Source: Pelomonas baiyunensis (lineage in GTDB: Bacteria > Pseudomonadota > Gammaproteobacteria > Burkholderiales > Burkholderiaceae_C). Taken from it: a DNA stretch of 64,000 bases. The notes below the pieces were generated by a model that saw only the letters and a program-made list of their open reading frames with translations, was not told the origin of the DNA and ran no database searches. A program made the translations under genes and the position numbers. The DNA lies in contig NZ_JBIGIB010000003.1 in NCBI RefSeq assembly GCF_043555935.1, positions 372,001 through 436,000 on the forward strand, read 5' to 3'. The number at the start of each line of letters is the position of its first letter. Positions within the stretch are counted from its first letter, which is position 1. Shown here in pieces: positions 47,459 through 55,634 of this stretch.

Positions 47459-48112
47459 ATGAACCGACGACACCTGATGCTGGGCGCGGCCGCCTTGGGC
47501 GCCGCCCCGGCGGTGCAGGCCATCGAGCAGCCCGCCTACGAGGTGCTGCTGCAAGACGGCGCGTTCGAGCTGCGCCAGTACGAGCCCATGTTGCTGGCCC
47601 AAGTGGAGGTGGACGGCGACGCCAGCACCGCCCGCACCGCGGGCTTTCGGCTGCTGGCGGGCTACATCTTTGGTGGCAACCAGGGGCAGCGCAAGATCGC
47701 GATGATGGCGCCCGTGACCCAGGCGCCGGCGGGCGAGAAGATCGCCATGACCGCACCGGTCACGCAGGCTGCCGTGCCACGCGACGGGCGACGCGAGGGG
47801 CAGGGTGACAGCGGCGAACCCGAACGCTGGCAGGTGACCTTCATGATGCCGCGCGCCTACACGCTGGACACCCTGCCCGTGCCGCAAGACCCGCGGGTTC
47901 GCTTCGTGATGGCGCCGGCCGAGAAGCGGGCGGTGGTGCGCTTTGCCGGGCTGTCCAGCGAATCCAACCTGGGCCAGCACCGCGCCCAACTGCAGGCCTG
48001 GGTGCAGCAGCGCGGCTTGCAGGCCGTGGGCGGCTACACCAGCGCCTTCTACAACGACCCCTTCACCCTGCCCTGGAACCGCCGCAACGAGTGGTGGGTG
48101 AGCGTCCAGTAA
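47459..48112 (+). CDS. SOUL-family haem-binding-type protein, exported
   Basis: A 217-residue SOUL/HEBP-domain protein. A Tat-like start MNRRHLMLGAAALGAAPAVQ precedes YEVLLQDGAFELRQYEPMLL, the family start strand. KIAMMAPVTQ and KIAMTAPVTQ are the SOUL motif, here given twice in tandem, and FMMPRAYTLDTLPVPQDPRV and PFTLPWNRRNEWWV complete the fold. Family members bind haem or porphyrin weakly; the role in bacteria is unclear. It closes the TetR-fasciclin cluster. Confidence 0.9.
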   Translation: MNRRHLMLGAAALGAAPAVQAIEQPAYEVLLQDGAFELRQYEPMLLAQVEVDGDASTARTAGFRLLAGYIFGGNQGQRKIAMMAPVTQAPAGEKIAMTAPVTQAAVPRDGRREGQGDSGEPERWQVTFMMPRAYTLDTLPVPQDPRVRFVMAPAEKRAVVRFAGLSSESNLGQHRAQLQAWVQQRGLQAVGGYTSAFYNDPFTLPWNRRNEWWVSVQ

Positions 48113-48121
48113 TGTTGACCG

Positions 48122-48733
48122 TCAGGTGGGCCGCTGGAACGCGTCGCGGTCGCGCTGGGCGGCCGCCCAGTGGTGGCAGCCGGGCTGGTGGTCGTTGATC
48201 AGGCCCATGGCCTGCATCAGCGCGTGCATGGTCGTCGGGCCCACGAACTTCCAGCCGCGCTTCTTCAAGTCCTTGGACAGGGCTTCGGACGCCGGCGACT
48301 GCGACAGGTTGTGCGCCACCGAGTTCTTCGGCGGCTCGAAGCGCCACAGGTAAGCCGCCAGCGAGCCCTCGGCCGCCACCAACTCCACGCAGCGGGCCGC
48401 GTTGTGGATGGCAGCTTCGATCTTGCCGCGGTGCCGCACGATGCCTGGGTCGGCCAGCAGGCGGGCCACGTCGGCGGGGCCGAACTGCGCCACCTGGTGG
48501 AAGTCGAAGCCCGCGAAGGCCGCGCGAAAGGCGTCGCGCTTGTTCAGGATGGTGCGCCACGACAAGCCGCTCTGGAAGCCTTCCAGGCAAAGCTTCTCGA
48601 ACAGGCGCACATCGTCGGCCACCGGGCGGCCCCATTCCTCGTCGTGATAACGCAGGTAATGAGCGTCGCCCGGTGCGGCGGCGCACCAGGCGCAGCGGGG
48701 CAGGCCGTCGGGGGGCAGGTACAGCGGTTTCAT
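48122..48733 (-). CDS. tag: DNA-3-methyladenine glycosylase I
   Basis: Excises 3-methyladenine from alkylated DNA. The 203-residue protein has the zinc ligands Cys14 (LPRCAWC) and His30 (YHDEEWGRPV), and LINDHQPGCHHW near the C-terminus for the last two. LCLEGFQSGLSWRTILNKRD and KKRGWKFVGPTTMHALMQAM are the helix-hairpin-helix and base-pocket regions. The ATG overlaps the upstream solute-binding gene by 4 bp. Confidence 0.95.
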   Translation of the reverse strand: MKPLYLPPDGLPRCAWCAAAPGDAHYLRYHDEEWGRPVADDVRLFEKLCLEGFQSGLSWRTILNKRDAFRAAFAGFDFHQVAQFGPADVARLLADPGIVRHRGKIEAAIHNAARCVELVAAEGSLAAYLWRFEPPKNSVAHNLSQSPASEALSKDLKKRGWKFVGPTTMHALMQAMGLINDHQPGCHHWAAAQRDRDAFQRPT

Positions 48734-49494
48734 CGGTATTTGTCGGCCAGTTGGCGCAGTTGGCCGTCGCGCTCCAGTCGCTTCAAGGCTTGCAGCAGCC
48801 GCTCTTCGTGCGCGGCGGGCAGGTCGGCGCGCAAGGCGACGTACTGGGGCTCTTCATGGAAGGCATTGCGGCCCACGCGCACCTTGTCGGCCAGCCGGGT
48901 TTCGGCCACCTGGCGCTGCAGGTTGATGTCTTGCCCGTAGATCGCGTCGGCGCGGCCGCGGGTCAGCATTTCCAGCGCCTCCCGCTCGGAGCCCACCTCG
49001 TTGATGACCACGTTGGCGGCCGTCAAGCGGCGGGCCAGCGCGGTGCCGCGCATCACCAGCACGGGCTTGGTGCGGCTGGCCGCGGCCAGTTCGGTCAGGG
49101 TCTCCATGCGGCGCGTGTCGTCGCTGCGCTGCACCACCACATGCCGCACCACGTACAGCGGCACCGGCACATAGCGCCACTGTCGCTCCCGCTCGGGCGA
49201 GCGCAGCAGGCAGAAGAACACGTCCACCAGGCCGTCGGCCAGCAGGCGTTCCACGCGCTTGAGCGGCACTTGCTGGTCCAGGCCTGTGAACCGCAGCCCG
49301 GGGTCCACTTTCTCGACCGCCCGCAGGATTTCCAGGCACAAGCCCGGTCGGCTGGGGCTGCCGTCGGGGTCGTACTTCACGAGCGACCCGCTTTGCTGAA
49401 CGGTGCGCAACTGCAGGGCGGGCGCCGGCGCCTGGGCCAGGGCAGGCAGCACCGTGCCGAGCAGCGGGCTCAGCAGGCAGGCACGGCGCAGCAC
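48730..49494 (-). CDS. Extracellular solute-binding protein, family 3-like
   Basis: A 254-residue exported protein starting at GTG 49494, with signal RRACLLSPLLGTVLPALAQA. The mature part follows the SBP_bac_3 pattern: GLCLEILRAVEKVDPGLRFT, RVERLLADGLVDVFFCLLRS, VLVMRGTALARRLTA, and EREALEMLTRGRADAIYGQD with the ligand-loop Asp. No ABC permease or ATPase is adjacent, so it may serve as a sensor or share a transporter. The ligand could be an amino acid or another small anion; this is undetermined. Confidence 0.82.
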   Translation of the reverse strand: MLRRACLLSPLLGTVLPALAQAPAPALQLRTVQQSGSLVKYDPDGSPSRPGLCLEILRAVEKVDPGLRFTGLDQQVPLKRVERLLADGLVDVFFCLLRSPERERQWRYVPVPLYVVRHVVVQRSDDTRRMETLTELAAASRTKPVLVMRGTALARRLTAANVVINEVGSEREALEMLTRGRADAIYGQDINLQRQVAETRLADKVRVGRNAFHEEPQYVALRADLPAAHEERLLQALKRLERDGQLRQLADKYR

Positions 49495-49557
49495 TTAGGA
49501 TCACGCTTCCCGAGGAACATGCGGCAAGCATAGCCCTCGACACCTGAGAATCCTCTG

Positions 49558-49932
49558 ATGGCGAACCCCCGATTCAGCTGCAGCGTCACCGTCCAGGCCC
49601 TGCCCGAGCAGACCCATCTGGAACAAGGCCTGTACGCCTTCAGCTACACGATCAGTATCGAGAACACCGGCGATGTGCTGTCGCAGCTCATCGGCCGGCA
49701 TTGGGAAATCACCGACGCACGCGGCCAGGTGCAAACGGTGGACGGCCTGGCCGTGGTGGGGCACCAGCCGGTGCTCGCACCCGGGCAGACCTTCCAGTAC
49801 AGCTCGTGGGCGCAGATCAGCACCCCGCAAGGCACGATGCGCGGCCGCTTCTTGTGTGTGACCGAGGCCTGCGAGGTGTTCTACACCGATGTGCCCGAAT
49901 TCCTGCTGGCCGACAGCGCCTCGCTGCATTGA
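49558..49932 (+). CDS. apaG: ApaG domain protein
   Basis: A 124-residue ApaG protein: FSCSVTVQALPEQTHLEQGL, YAFSYTISIENTGDVLSQLI, RHWEITDARGQVQTVDGLAV, VGHQPVLAPGQTFQYSSWAQ and STPQGTMRGRFLCVTEAC cover the whole fibronectin-like beta sandwich. ApaG has been linked to cobalt/magnesium tolerance and to nucleotide metabolism, but its molecular role is not settled. It starts at ATG 49558, divergent from the solute-binding gene. Confidence 0.95.
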   Translation: MANPRFSCSVTVQALPEQTHLEQGLYAFSYTISIENTGDVLSQLIGRHWEITDARGQVQTVDGLAVVGHQPVLAPGQTFQYSSWAQISTPQGTMRGRFLCVTEACEVFYTDVPEFLLADSASLH

Positions 49933-49989
49933 CGTCCTTCGAGTGCCTCGTCTGCGGCCTGCTGCCGCCGGGTGCGCGAAGCGACCGTC

Positions 49990-52026
49990 ATGCGGGCGGG
50001 GCCGGCCCAGCGTGTGCCATGGACGATTGATTTGACGAACCGACACTGGGACCTTACCGCCCTGCTCAACGCCGCCGATCCCCAGGCGGCGCTTGCCGAG
50101 CGCAACCTGTGGCTGGTGCGCTTGCTGGAGTGGCTGCGACACGCACCCCCGGCCAGCCTGGCCGGCAAAGAGACGCGGGACGACAGCACCGCCGCCACGC
50201 CCCAGCCGCTGGTGCGTCTGAAGCACCTGCTCAACGTGCTGGAGCGCCACCCCGAACATGCCCGCGCGTTTGCCGAGGTCATCGGCGGCGTGTGGAACGA
50301 GGTGGACGCGGTGGCCCTGTTCGCCGAAGTGGGCTTTGCGCCGCGCATGGCGCTGTGGCACGAGGCCTTTCACCGCGTGCGCCGCCGGCTGCTGCCCGCC
50401 ACCACCGACACGCGCGACCTGGCGGAACTGTTCGAGCTGCTGTTCGGCAGCGCGGCCGATGAGGATTGGATTGCCGCCATTGACGACGCGCTGCTGGCGC
50501 GGCTGAGCCTGCTCTTCGCCGCCACGCCGGACGACGGCTGGCGCGTGGAGGCCCGCGCGGCCATCACGGTGCTCATCAGCCAGGTGCATGCCGCCGGTCT
50601 CGGCAGTGCGATGCGGGTGCGCATGGATCCCACACTGTTGCAAGACCAGCCCTTCCATCAGCTGCCCGCTGCGTGGGCGGCCGTGGAGCGGGCCCTGGCA
50701 GACGGCGCCGCCGCCGGGGCACCGGCCACCGCCTACCTGCATGCGCTGCTGGACCGCTGCCGCGCCGCCGCGCAGACCGTGCCCGAGCACCTGGAGGCGC
50801 ACGGCGTGTCGGTGGACCTGATGTTCTCGGTGGAGCAGCTCACCGCGCGCCTGGACCGCATCGACGCACTGCTGGCCTGCCTGCTGTCGCCCCAGCCGCC
50901 GCGCGAGCTGCTGCGCCTGGTGGCGGGCCTGGTGCGCGGCGTGCACGAGCGCCGCAGCCTGCGCACGCTGTTCGGCCGCCACTACTCGCTGCTGGCGCGC
51001 AAGGTGGCCGAGCGCAGTGCCGAAACCGGCGAGCACTACATCACCCGCAACCCTGGCGAGTACCGCGACATGCTGCGGCGCGCGGCCGGCGGCGGCGCGG
51101 TCATTGCCGGCACCACGCTGCTCAAGTTCAGCATCGCCTGGCTGGGGTTCACCGCGTTCTGGGGCGGCTTCTGGGCCGGCATGAACTACGCGGCCAGTTT
51201 CGTGCTCATCCACCTGCTGCACTGGACGGTGGCCACCAAGCAGCCCGCCATGACGGCGCCGGCCATGGCGGCCAAGCTGCAGCACATCGACCGCGAGGAC
51301 GGCGTGGAGGGCTTTGTGGACGAGGTCACGCACCTCGTGCGCTCGCAGGTGGCCGGCATCGTGGGCAACCTCGCGCTGGCCGCGCCGCTGGTGCTGCTGG
51401 TGCAAGGGCTGTGCTGGTGGACGCTGGGCGCGCCGTGGGTGGGCGAGAAGGAGGCGCACTACGTGCTGCACTCGCTGAGCCTGGCCGGCCCATCGCTGCT
51501 GTTCGCTGCGTTCACCGGCACCTTGCTGTTCGCGTCCAGCCTGATCGCCGGCTGGGTGGAAAACGGCTTCGTGCTGCACCGGCTGGACAGTGCCATCGCG
51601 TGGAACCCGCGCATCGTGGCCATGCTGGGCCGCACGCGGGCGGCGGCCTGGTCGCGCTGGTGGCGGGCCAACATCTCGGGCCTCACGGCCAACATCAGCC
51701 TGGGTTTGATGTTGGGCCTGGTGCCGGCGTTGAGCAGCTTCTTCGGCCTGGGGCTGGAGGTGCGCCACGTCACGCTGTCCACCGGCCAGCTGGCCGCTGC
51801 CGTGGGCGCGCTCGGCGTGGGCGTAATGGCCACGTGGGCGTTCTGGTCCTGCGTGCTGTGCATCGCCGGCATTGGCGTGCTCAACGTGGGCGTGAGCTTT
51901 TTCTGCGCGTTTCGTGTGGCGATGCGCTCGCGCGGCATTCGCCTGGCCGACCGCCGGCGCGTCTATGCCGCCATCCGTGCGCGGCTGCGGCGCGAGCCGC
52001 TCAGCTTCCTGGTTCCACCGAAATGA
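49990..52026 (+). CDS. Large membrane protein of the COG4389 'site-specific recombinase' family
   Basis: A 678-residue protein. The N-terminal half is soluble and helical (LKHLLNVLERHPEHARAFAE, FGRHYSLLARKVAERSAETG, HYITRNPGEYRDML). The C-terminal half has at least seven hydrophobic helices, including FSIAWLGFTAFWGGFWAGMN and GLVPALSSFFGLGLEVRHVT. It matches a family historically labelled site-specific recombinase (Gcr), but no integrase, resolvase or transposase motif is visible, and the many membrane spans argue for a membrane role. ATG 49990 is preferred to GTG 49972. Confidence 0.75.
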   Translation: MRAGPAQRVPWTIDLTNRHWDLTALLNAADPQAALAERNLWLVRLLEWLRHAPPASLAGKETRDDSTAATPQPLVRLKHLLNVLERHPEHARAFAEVIGGVWNEVDAVALFAEVGFAPRMALWHEAFHRVRRRLLPATTDTRDLAELFELLFGSAADEDWIAAIDDALLARLSLLFAATPDDGWRVEARAAITVLISQVHAAGLGSAMRVRMDPTLLQDQPFHQLPAAWAAVERALADGAAAGAPATAYLHALLDRCRAAAQTVPEHLEAHGVSVDLMFSVEQLTARLDRIDALLACLLSPQPPRELLRLVAGLVRGVHERRSLRTLFGRHYSLLARKVAERSAETGEHYITRNPGEYRDMLRRAAGGGAVIAGTTLLKFSIAWLGFTAFWGGFWAGMNYAASFVLIHLLHWTVATKQPAMTAPAMAAKLQHIDREDGVEGFVDEVTHLVRSQVAGIVGNLALAAPLVLLVQGLCWWTLGAPWVGEKEAHYVLHSLSLAGPSLLFAAFTGTLLFASSLIAGWVENGFVLHRLDSAIAWNPRIVAMLGRTRAAAWSRWWRANISGLTANISLGLMLGLVPALSSFFGLGLEVRHVTLSTGQLAAAVGALGVGVMATWAFWSCVLCIAGIGVLNVGVSFFCAFRVAMRSRGIRLADRRRVYAAIRARLRREPLSFLVPPK

Positions 52027-52073
52027 ATTCCCCAGCGGCCGCCGTGGAACCGGCTTTGCCGGGCCACCAGCGG

Positions 52074-52112
52074 CGCCCCCTTGAGGGGGCCGGCGAAGCC
52101 GGTAGGGGGCGG
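52074..52112. repeat. Hairpin-rich intergenic repeat B (REP-like)
   Basis: CGCCCCC-TTGA-GGGGG is followed by CCGGC-GAA-GCCGG (52090-52102) and TAGGGGGC. The outer GCCCCC (52075-52080) can also pair with GGGGGC (52105-52110). It lies between the COG4389 gene and the small membrane protein. On the minus strand it starts right after that gene's TAG, the same placement as repeat A after trpC. Confidence 0.65.
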
Positions 52113-52113
52113 T

Positions 52114-52218
52114 CTAGTCCTTTCGTTCGCCCTTGTTGCGGCCGGCGAACATGGTCCACCAGATGATGAACACAAAGATCAGCAGCGCGCCGAGGGCTTC
52201 GAGGGCAAGGAGCAGCAT
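52114..52218 (-). CDS. Tiny single-span membrane protein, 34 aa
   Basis: A 34-codon frame from ATG 52218 to TAG 52114. It encodes MLLLALEALGALLIFVFIIW, then WTMFAGRNKGERKD: one strong hydrophobic helix and a charged, basic tail, like known bacterial membrane microproteins. Its start codon overlaps the mltA start codon on the other strand (shared CATG). No Shine-Dalgarno sequence was seen, so support comes from composition alone. Function is unknown. Confidence 0.5.
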   Translation of the reverse strand: MLLLALEALGALLIFVFIIWWTMFAGRNKGERKD

Positions 52219-53341
52219 GGCAGGGTGGTGGGCGCGGGGTGTGGTGGCCGCGATTCTAGGAAGCCTGGCTGCCTGCTCATCGCCGCCGGTGCAGCCGCCC
52301 GAAGCGCCACGGGCCCCGCCAACGCGGGTGACCGAGCCGGCGCGCCCCGCGCCCAGTGGCCCCCGCTGGCAGGCTGTGGACTGGCGCGAGTTGCCCGGCT
52401 GGGGCAGCGACGACCTGCTGGCGGCCTGGCCCGCCTTGCGGGCCGGCTGCCAGCGCCCTGCGCCCGGTTGGGCCGAGTTTTGCGCCCGCGTGGCCTTGCA
52501 GGCGCCGGCCGATGCGATGGAGCTGACCCTGCTGCTGATGAAGCACCTGCGCCCCTGGCGCCTGGCGGCAGACAACGGCGACACCACGGGCCTGCTCACT
52601 GGTTATTTCGAGCCCCAGCTTGCGGCCAGCCGCACCCGGCAGGGCGCGTTCCAGTGGCCGGTGCATGCGCTGCCCACCGACCCGGCCCTGCGCCGCCTGC
52701 CGCGCCGCGAGGTCGACGCCCACCCGCGCTTCGCGGCCCTGGAACTGGCCTACCTGGACGACCCCTTCGGACTGCTGCAGTTGCAGGTGCAGGGTTCGGG
52801 GCGGTTGGTGCTGCGGGACGCGAACGGCGCCGAGCGCACCAGCCGCGTGGCCTGGGCGGGCCACAACGACCAACCCTTCCTGTCGGTCGCCCGCGCCCTG
52901 CTGGACCGCGGCGAAGTGGCCGACGCCACCCCCCGCACCCTGAGCGACTGGGCGCGCCGCAACCCTTCCAAGGTGCGTGAGGCGCTGGCGGTGAACCCGC
53001 GCGTGGTGTTCTTCCGGGAAGAGCCGCTGGCCGACCCGAACGTGGGCCCGCGCGGGGCGCAAGGCGTGCCGCTCACGCCGGGCCGCTCGGTGGCGGTGGA
53101 CCGCAGCGTCATCGCGCTGGGCACGCCGCTTTGGATGGACAGCACCGAGCCCTGGGCCCCCGGCGCCGCCGCCACGCCGCTGCGGCGGCTGGTGCTGGCG
53201 CAAGACACCGGCAGTGCCATCGCCGGCGCGGTGCGGGCCGATCTGTTCTGGGGCTGGGGGGAGGACGCCGCGCAGCGCGCCAGCCGCACCAAGCAACCGT
53301 TGCGGCTGTGGGCGCTGTGGCCTGAGGGCGTCAGGCCCTGA
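52217..53341 (+). CDS. mltA: Membrane-bound lytic murein transglycosylase A
   Basis: A 374-residue lipoprotein that cleaves peptidoglycan with formation of 1,6-anhydromuramic acid. Signal WWARGVVAAILGSLAAC has the lipobox Cys. The MltA core includes GLLTGYFEPQLAASRTR, LQLQVQGSGRLVLRDANGAE, RVAWAGHNDQPFLSVARALL, and the catalytic Asp region in RLVLAQDTGSAIAGAVRADL plus FWGWG. A 3D (beta-barrel) domain closes it. ATG 52217 gives the lipoprotein signal; an earlier frame has none. Confidence 0.95.
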   Translation: MAGWWARGVVAAILGSLAACSSPPVQPPEAPRAPPTRVTEPARPAPSGPRWQAVDWRELPGWGSDDLLAAWPALRAGCQRPAPGWAEFCARVALQAPADAMELTLLLMKHLRPWRLAADNGDTTGLLTGYFEPQLAASRTRQGAFQWPVHALPTDPALRRLPRREVDAHPRFAALELAYLDDPFGLLQLQVQGSGRLVLRDANGAERTSRVAWAGHNDQPFLSVARALLDRGEVADATPRTLSDWARRNPSKVREALAVNPRVVFFREEPLADPNVGPRGAQGVPLTPGRSVAVDRSVIALGTPLWMDSTEPWAPGAAATPLRRLVLAQDTGSAIAGAVRADLFWGWGEDAAQRASRTKQPLRLWALWPEGVRP

Positions 53342-53353
53342 TCAGGCCCGTGA

Positions 53354-53635
53354 TCACTCGGTGACCTTCACGCCCTTCCAGAACGCGTAGCGGCCCTTGA
53401 TCTCGGCGGCGGCGGGCAGCGGGTCGGGGTAGGTCCAGACGGCATCCGGGTTCATCTCGCCGTTCACCAGCAGGCTCAGGTACTTGGCCTCGCCCTTCCA
53501 GGCACAGCGGCTCACGTGGTTGGAAAAGGTCGTGTACTGCGTGTTCAGCGACGCGGCCGGGAAGTAGTGGTTGCCTTCCACCACCACGGTGTCATCGCTT
53601 TCGGCCAGGGTGATGCCGTTCCAGACTGCCTTCAT
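53354..53635 (-). CDS. DUF427-domain protein
   Basis: A 93-residue protein with the full DUF427 pattern: MKAVWNGITLAESDDTVVVE, GNHYFPAASLN, SRCAWKGEAKYLSLLVNGEM and DAVWTYPDPLPAAAEIKGRY plus AFWKGVKV. A structure for this family shows a beta barrel of unknown biochemical function. It is soluble, with no signal, and divergent from the 86-residue gene at 53653 with only 17 bp between. Confidence 0.92.
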   Translation of the reverse strand: MKAVWNGITLAESDDTVVVEGNHYFPAASLNTQYTTFSNHVSRCAWKGEAKYLSLLVNGEMNPDAVWTYPDPLPAAAEIKGRYAFWKGVKVTE

Positions 53636-53652
53636 GGCGGGTCTCCTTGAAA

Positions 53653-53913
53653 ATGGGTTGGATGAAACGCTACCACTCCCACCTTGGCCGCGACATCGTG
53701 CTCACCGGCGGCAGCGCGCGCGACCTGGCGCCGGGCCAGTTCGGCGTGCTGGCCATCGACGGCGGCGCGGGCGGCTGGTCGGTCGTGCACAAGGGGCCGG
53801 ACGGTGATGTGATGGAGCTCAACAACGAGATGCACTTCGAACTGCCCGAAGACGCCCTGGCGTTTGTGAAGGAGTTGATCGAGTTGATGCCGCCCGAGGC
53901 GCCCGCCGCATGA
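53653..53913 (+). CDS. Hypothetical protein, about 86 aa
   Basis: A small soluble protein read from ATG 53653 (MGWMKRYHSHLGRDIVLTGG); a TTG at 53647 and an ATG at 53662 are alternatives. It contains WSVVHKGPDGDVMELNNEMH and FELPEDALAFVKELIELMP, a beta-hairpin then helix. It overlaps the cytochrome c gene by 4 bp, so the two are coupled. No family was recognised. The overlap and good codon use make it a real gene; its role is unknown. Confidence 0.7.
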   Translation: MGWMKRYHSHLGRDIVLTGGSARDLAPGQFGVLAIDGGAGGWSVVHKGPDGDVMELNNEMHFELPEDALAFVKELIELMPPEAPAA

Positions 53914-54293
53914 AGGCCTGGGCCTGCGCATGGCTCGGGGCCGCCGCCCTGACCGCCCACGCCGGCGGCGACCCGGTGGCGGGCCGCAAGCTGTTCTCGT
54001 CCTGCGCGAATTGCCATGCGGTTGGCCCGGCCGCGCGCCATGGGTTTGGCCCCCACCTCAACGCCCTGGTCGGCCGCCCGGCAGGCAGCTTGCCCGGTTA
54101 TGCGTACTCGGCCGGCATGAAGGCGTCGGGCTTGAAGTGGGACGAGGCCACATTGACCGCGTTCCTGCGCGCCCCGAGCGACCTCGTCCCCGGCACCAAG
54201 ATGCGCTACTGGGGCGTCGGGGTGAACGAGCAGAAGGTGCGTGACTTGCTGGCCTACCTGGCGCAGCAGGATGCGGCGCCCGCCCCACGCTGA
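53910..54293 (+). CDS. Class I c-type cytochrome
   Basis: A 127-residue exported monohaem cytochrome c. Signal peptide CAWLGAAALTAHAGG, then the haem site SCANCHAVGP with Cys32, Cys35 and His36. The axial Met98 is in LVPGTKMRYWGV, and GPHLNALVGRPAGSLPGYAY is typical of mitochondrial-like class I cytochromes. It carries electrons in the periplasm; the partner is not encoded next to it. Confidence 0.93.
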   Translation: MKAWACAWLGAAALTAHAGGDPVAGRKLFSSCANCHAVGPAARHGFGPHLNALVGRPAGSLPGYAYSAGMKASGLKWDEATLTAFLRAPSDLVPGTKMRYWGVGVNEQKVRDLLAYLAQQDAAPAPR

Positions 54294-54337
54294 GGCCCTC
54301 GCAGGGGGCTTGGGGCGCTTGGCGCAGGCCGTTCGGG

Positions 54338-55405
54338 TCAGCGCACGGCGGCGGTCTGGCTGCGCAGCCAGCGCAGCAAGGACTGCAGTTCCGCCTTGCT
54401 GATGGCCAGGTCCCCGATCACGATTTCCTGCGTCTCGGCATTGCCCAGCACCACCTGGTGGCTGCGGCTGGCCACCGCGCCGTGGCCCACCACCACGACG
54501 TTGTCGACGGCAGGCGCTTGGCTGGCGCCCGTCCCGGCGGTGCCGCCGATGAAGATGGAGCGCGTCAGGCTCTGCGTGCCCGCGCCGGCGTTCATGCCCA
54601 CGGCCACGTTGCTGGAGCCGGTGACACCCTCCAGCGCCATGGCGCCCACCGCGACGTTGTCGTTGCCCGCGCCGGCCGACGCCATGGCGTGGGCGCCCAC
54701 CACGGTGTTGTAGTCGCCCTGCGGCAGGTTCTTGGCTGCCGCCGTGCCCAGCAGCGTGTTGTGAGAACCGGCTTTGAGGTATTCCGCCGTCGTGTAGCCC
54801 AGGGCGCAGTTGGCCCAGCCGGCCTGCAGGAAGCGCAGCGTGCTGTCGCCGACGCCCGTGTTGTTGTTGGCCGAGGTGATGCTGCTGCAGGACAGCCGGC
54901 CGATGGCGGTGCCGCCCACGCCGTCGACGGCGCTGGCCAAGGCCTCCACGCCCACGGCGGTGCAGTCGATGGTGTTCACCGCGGCCATCAGGGCCAAGGA
55001 GCCCACGCCCACGTTGTCGATGCCCTCGGTCAGCCGGCCCATCACCTGGTCGCCCACGGCGGTGTTCCAGGAGCCGGTGGTGCTCAGGCTCAACACGTTT
55101 TCGCCCACACCCACGTTGGCCTTGCCCACCATGAAGTACGCGATGGCCGGGCTGAACAGGTAGTTGCGCCGGGGGTTGGCCTCGACCAGCGGGTTGCCGT
55201 AAGCGATGGCGCTGACCGCGCTGGCGGCCGAGGCCGCAGGAGTCGCAGCCGCGGCGGCCGCCCGTCGGGCGGTGTTGTCGGCCAACGCCTTGCGCAGACC
55301 ATCGGCCGGCGTGGGTGCCGGGCTGCCGCCGCCACAGCCGGCCAGGTTGGCAGAGATGCCCAGGCCTGCGCACAGGAGGTTGCGGCGCCGTACAGCTTCA
55401 GTCAT
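54338..55405 (-). CDS. Lipoprotein with YadA-head-like repeats
   Basis: A 355-residue protein. The start RRRNLLCAGLGISANLAGC combines an RRR-type signal with a lipobox (Cys24), followed by GGGSP. After an Ala-rich linker come about ten 14-25-residue repeats of the type NVGVGSLAL, NTAVGDQVM, NTGVGDSTL, NTVVGAHAM and NVAVGAMAL. These are the left-handed beta-roll repeat of trimeric autotransporter heads and of some phage tail fibres. No coiled-coil stalk or membrane anchor follows. The C-terminus HQVVLGNAETQEIVIGDLAI ends with a helix. The surface role is inferred. Confidence 0.8.
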   Translation of the reverse strand: MTEAVRRRNLLCAGLGISANLAGCGGGSPAPTPADGLRKALADNTARRAAAAAATPAASAASAVSAIAYGNPLVEANPRRNYLFSPAIAYFMVGKANVGVGENVLSLSTTGSWNTAVGDQVMGRLTEGIDNVGVGSLALMAAVNTIDCTAVGVEALASAVDGVGGTAIGRLSCSSITSANNNTGVGDSTLRFLQAGWANCALGYTTAEYLKAGSHNTLLGTAAAKNLPQGDYNTVVGAHAMASAGAGNDNVAVGAMALEGVTGSSNVAVGMNAGAGTQSLTRSIFIGGTAGTGASQAPAVDNVVVVGHGAVASRSHQVVLGNAETQEIVIGDLAISKAELQSLLRWLRSQTAAVR

Positions 55406-55634
55406 GCATGCCTTTCAGAAGATCGGCGCCAGCATGCGGGTTTTCCGAAGCGGGCGCGAGACCTAACAGCGTAGGCAGCAGGAAGAGGGGACTCAAGGAA
55501 AAGAACACCCCGTCACGCTTGAGGGCGCGGCGTTGAACCTTCTGCACAACGGTTCACGCACGGAAACGTTCGGGACACCCGGGCTTCACGCCGGTGCCGC
55601 AAGGCGCACGGGGCAGGGCGCGCGCGCCCGTGGG

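Noticed and set aside
49972..49989. GTG start for the COG4389 gene
   Set aside because: The ATG at 49990 gives a normal start and the six extra codons add nothing recognisable; kept only as an alternative.
49501..51768. 755-codon minus-strand frame across apaG and the COG4389 gene
   Set aside because: Antisense artefact; His/Gln/Arg-rich and unlike any protein, while the plus strand holds good ApaG and membrane-protein matches.
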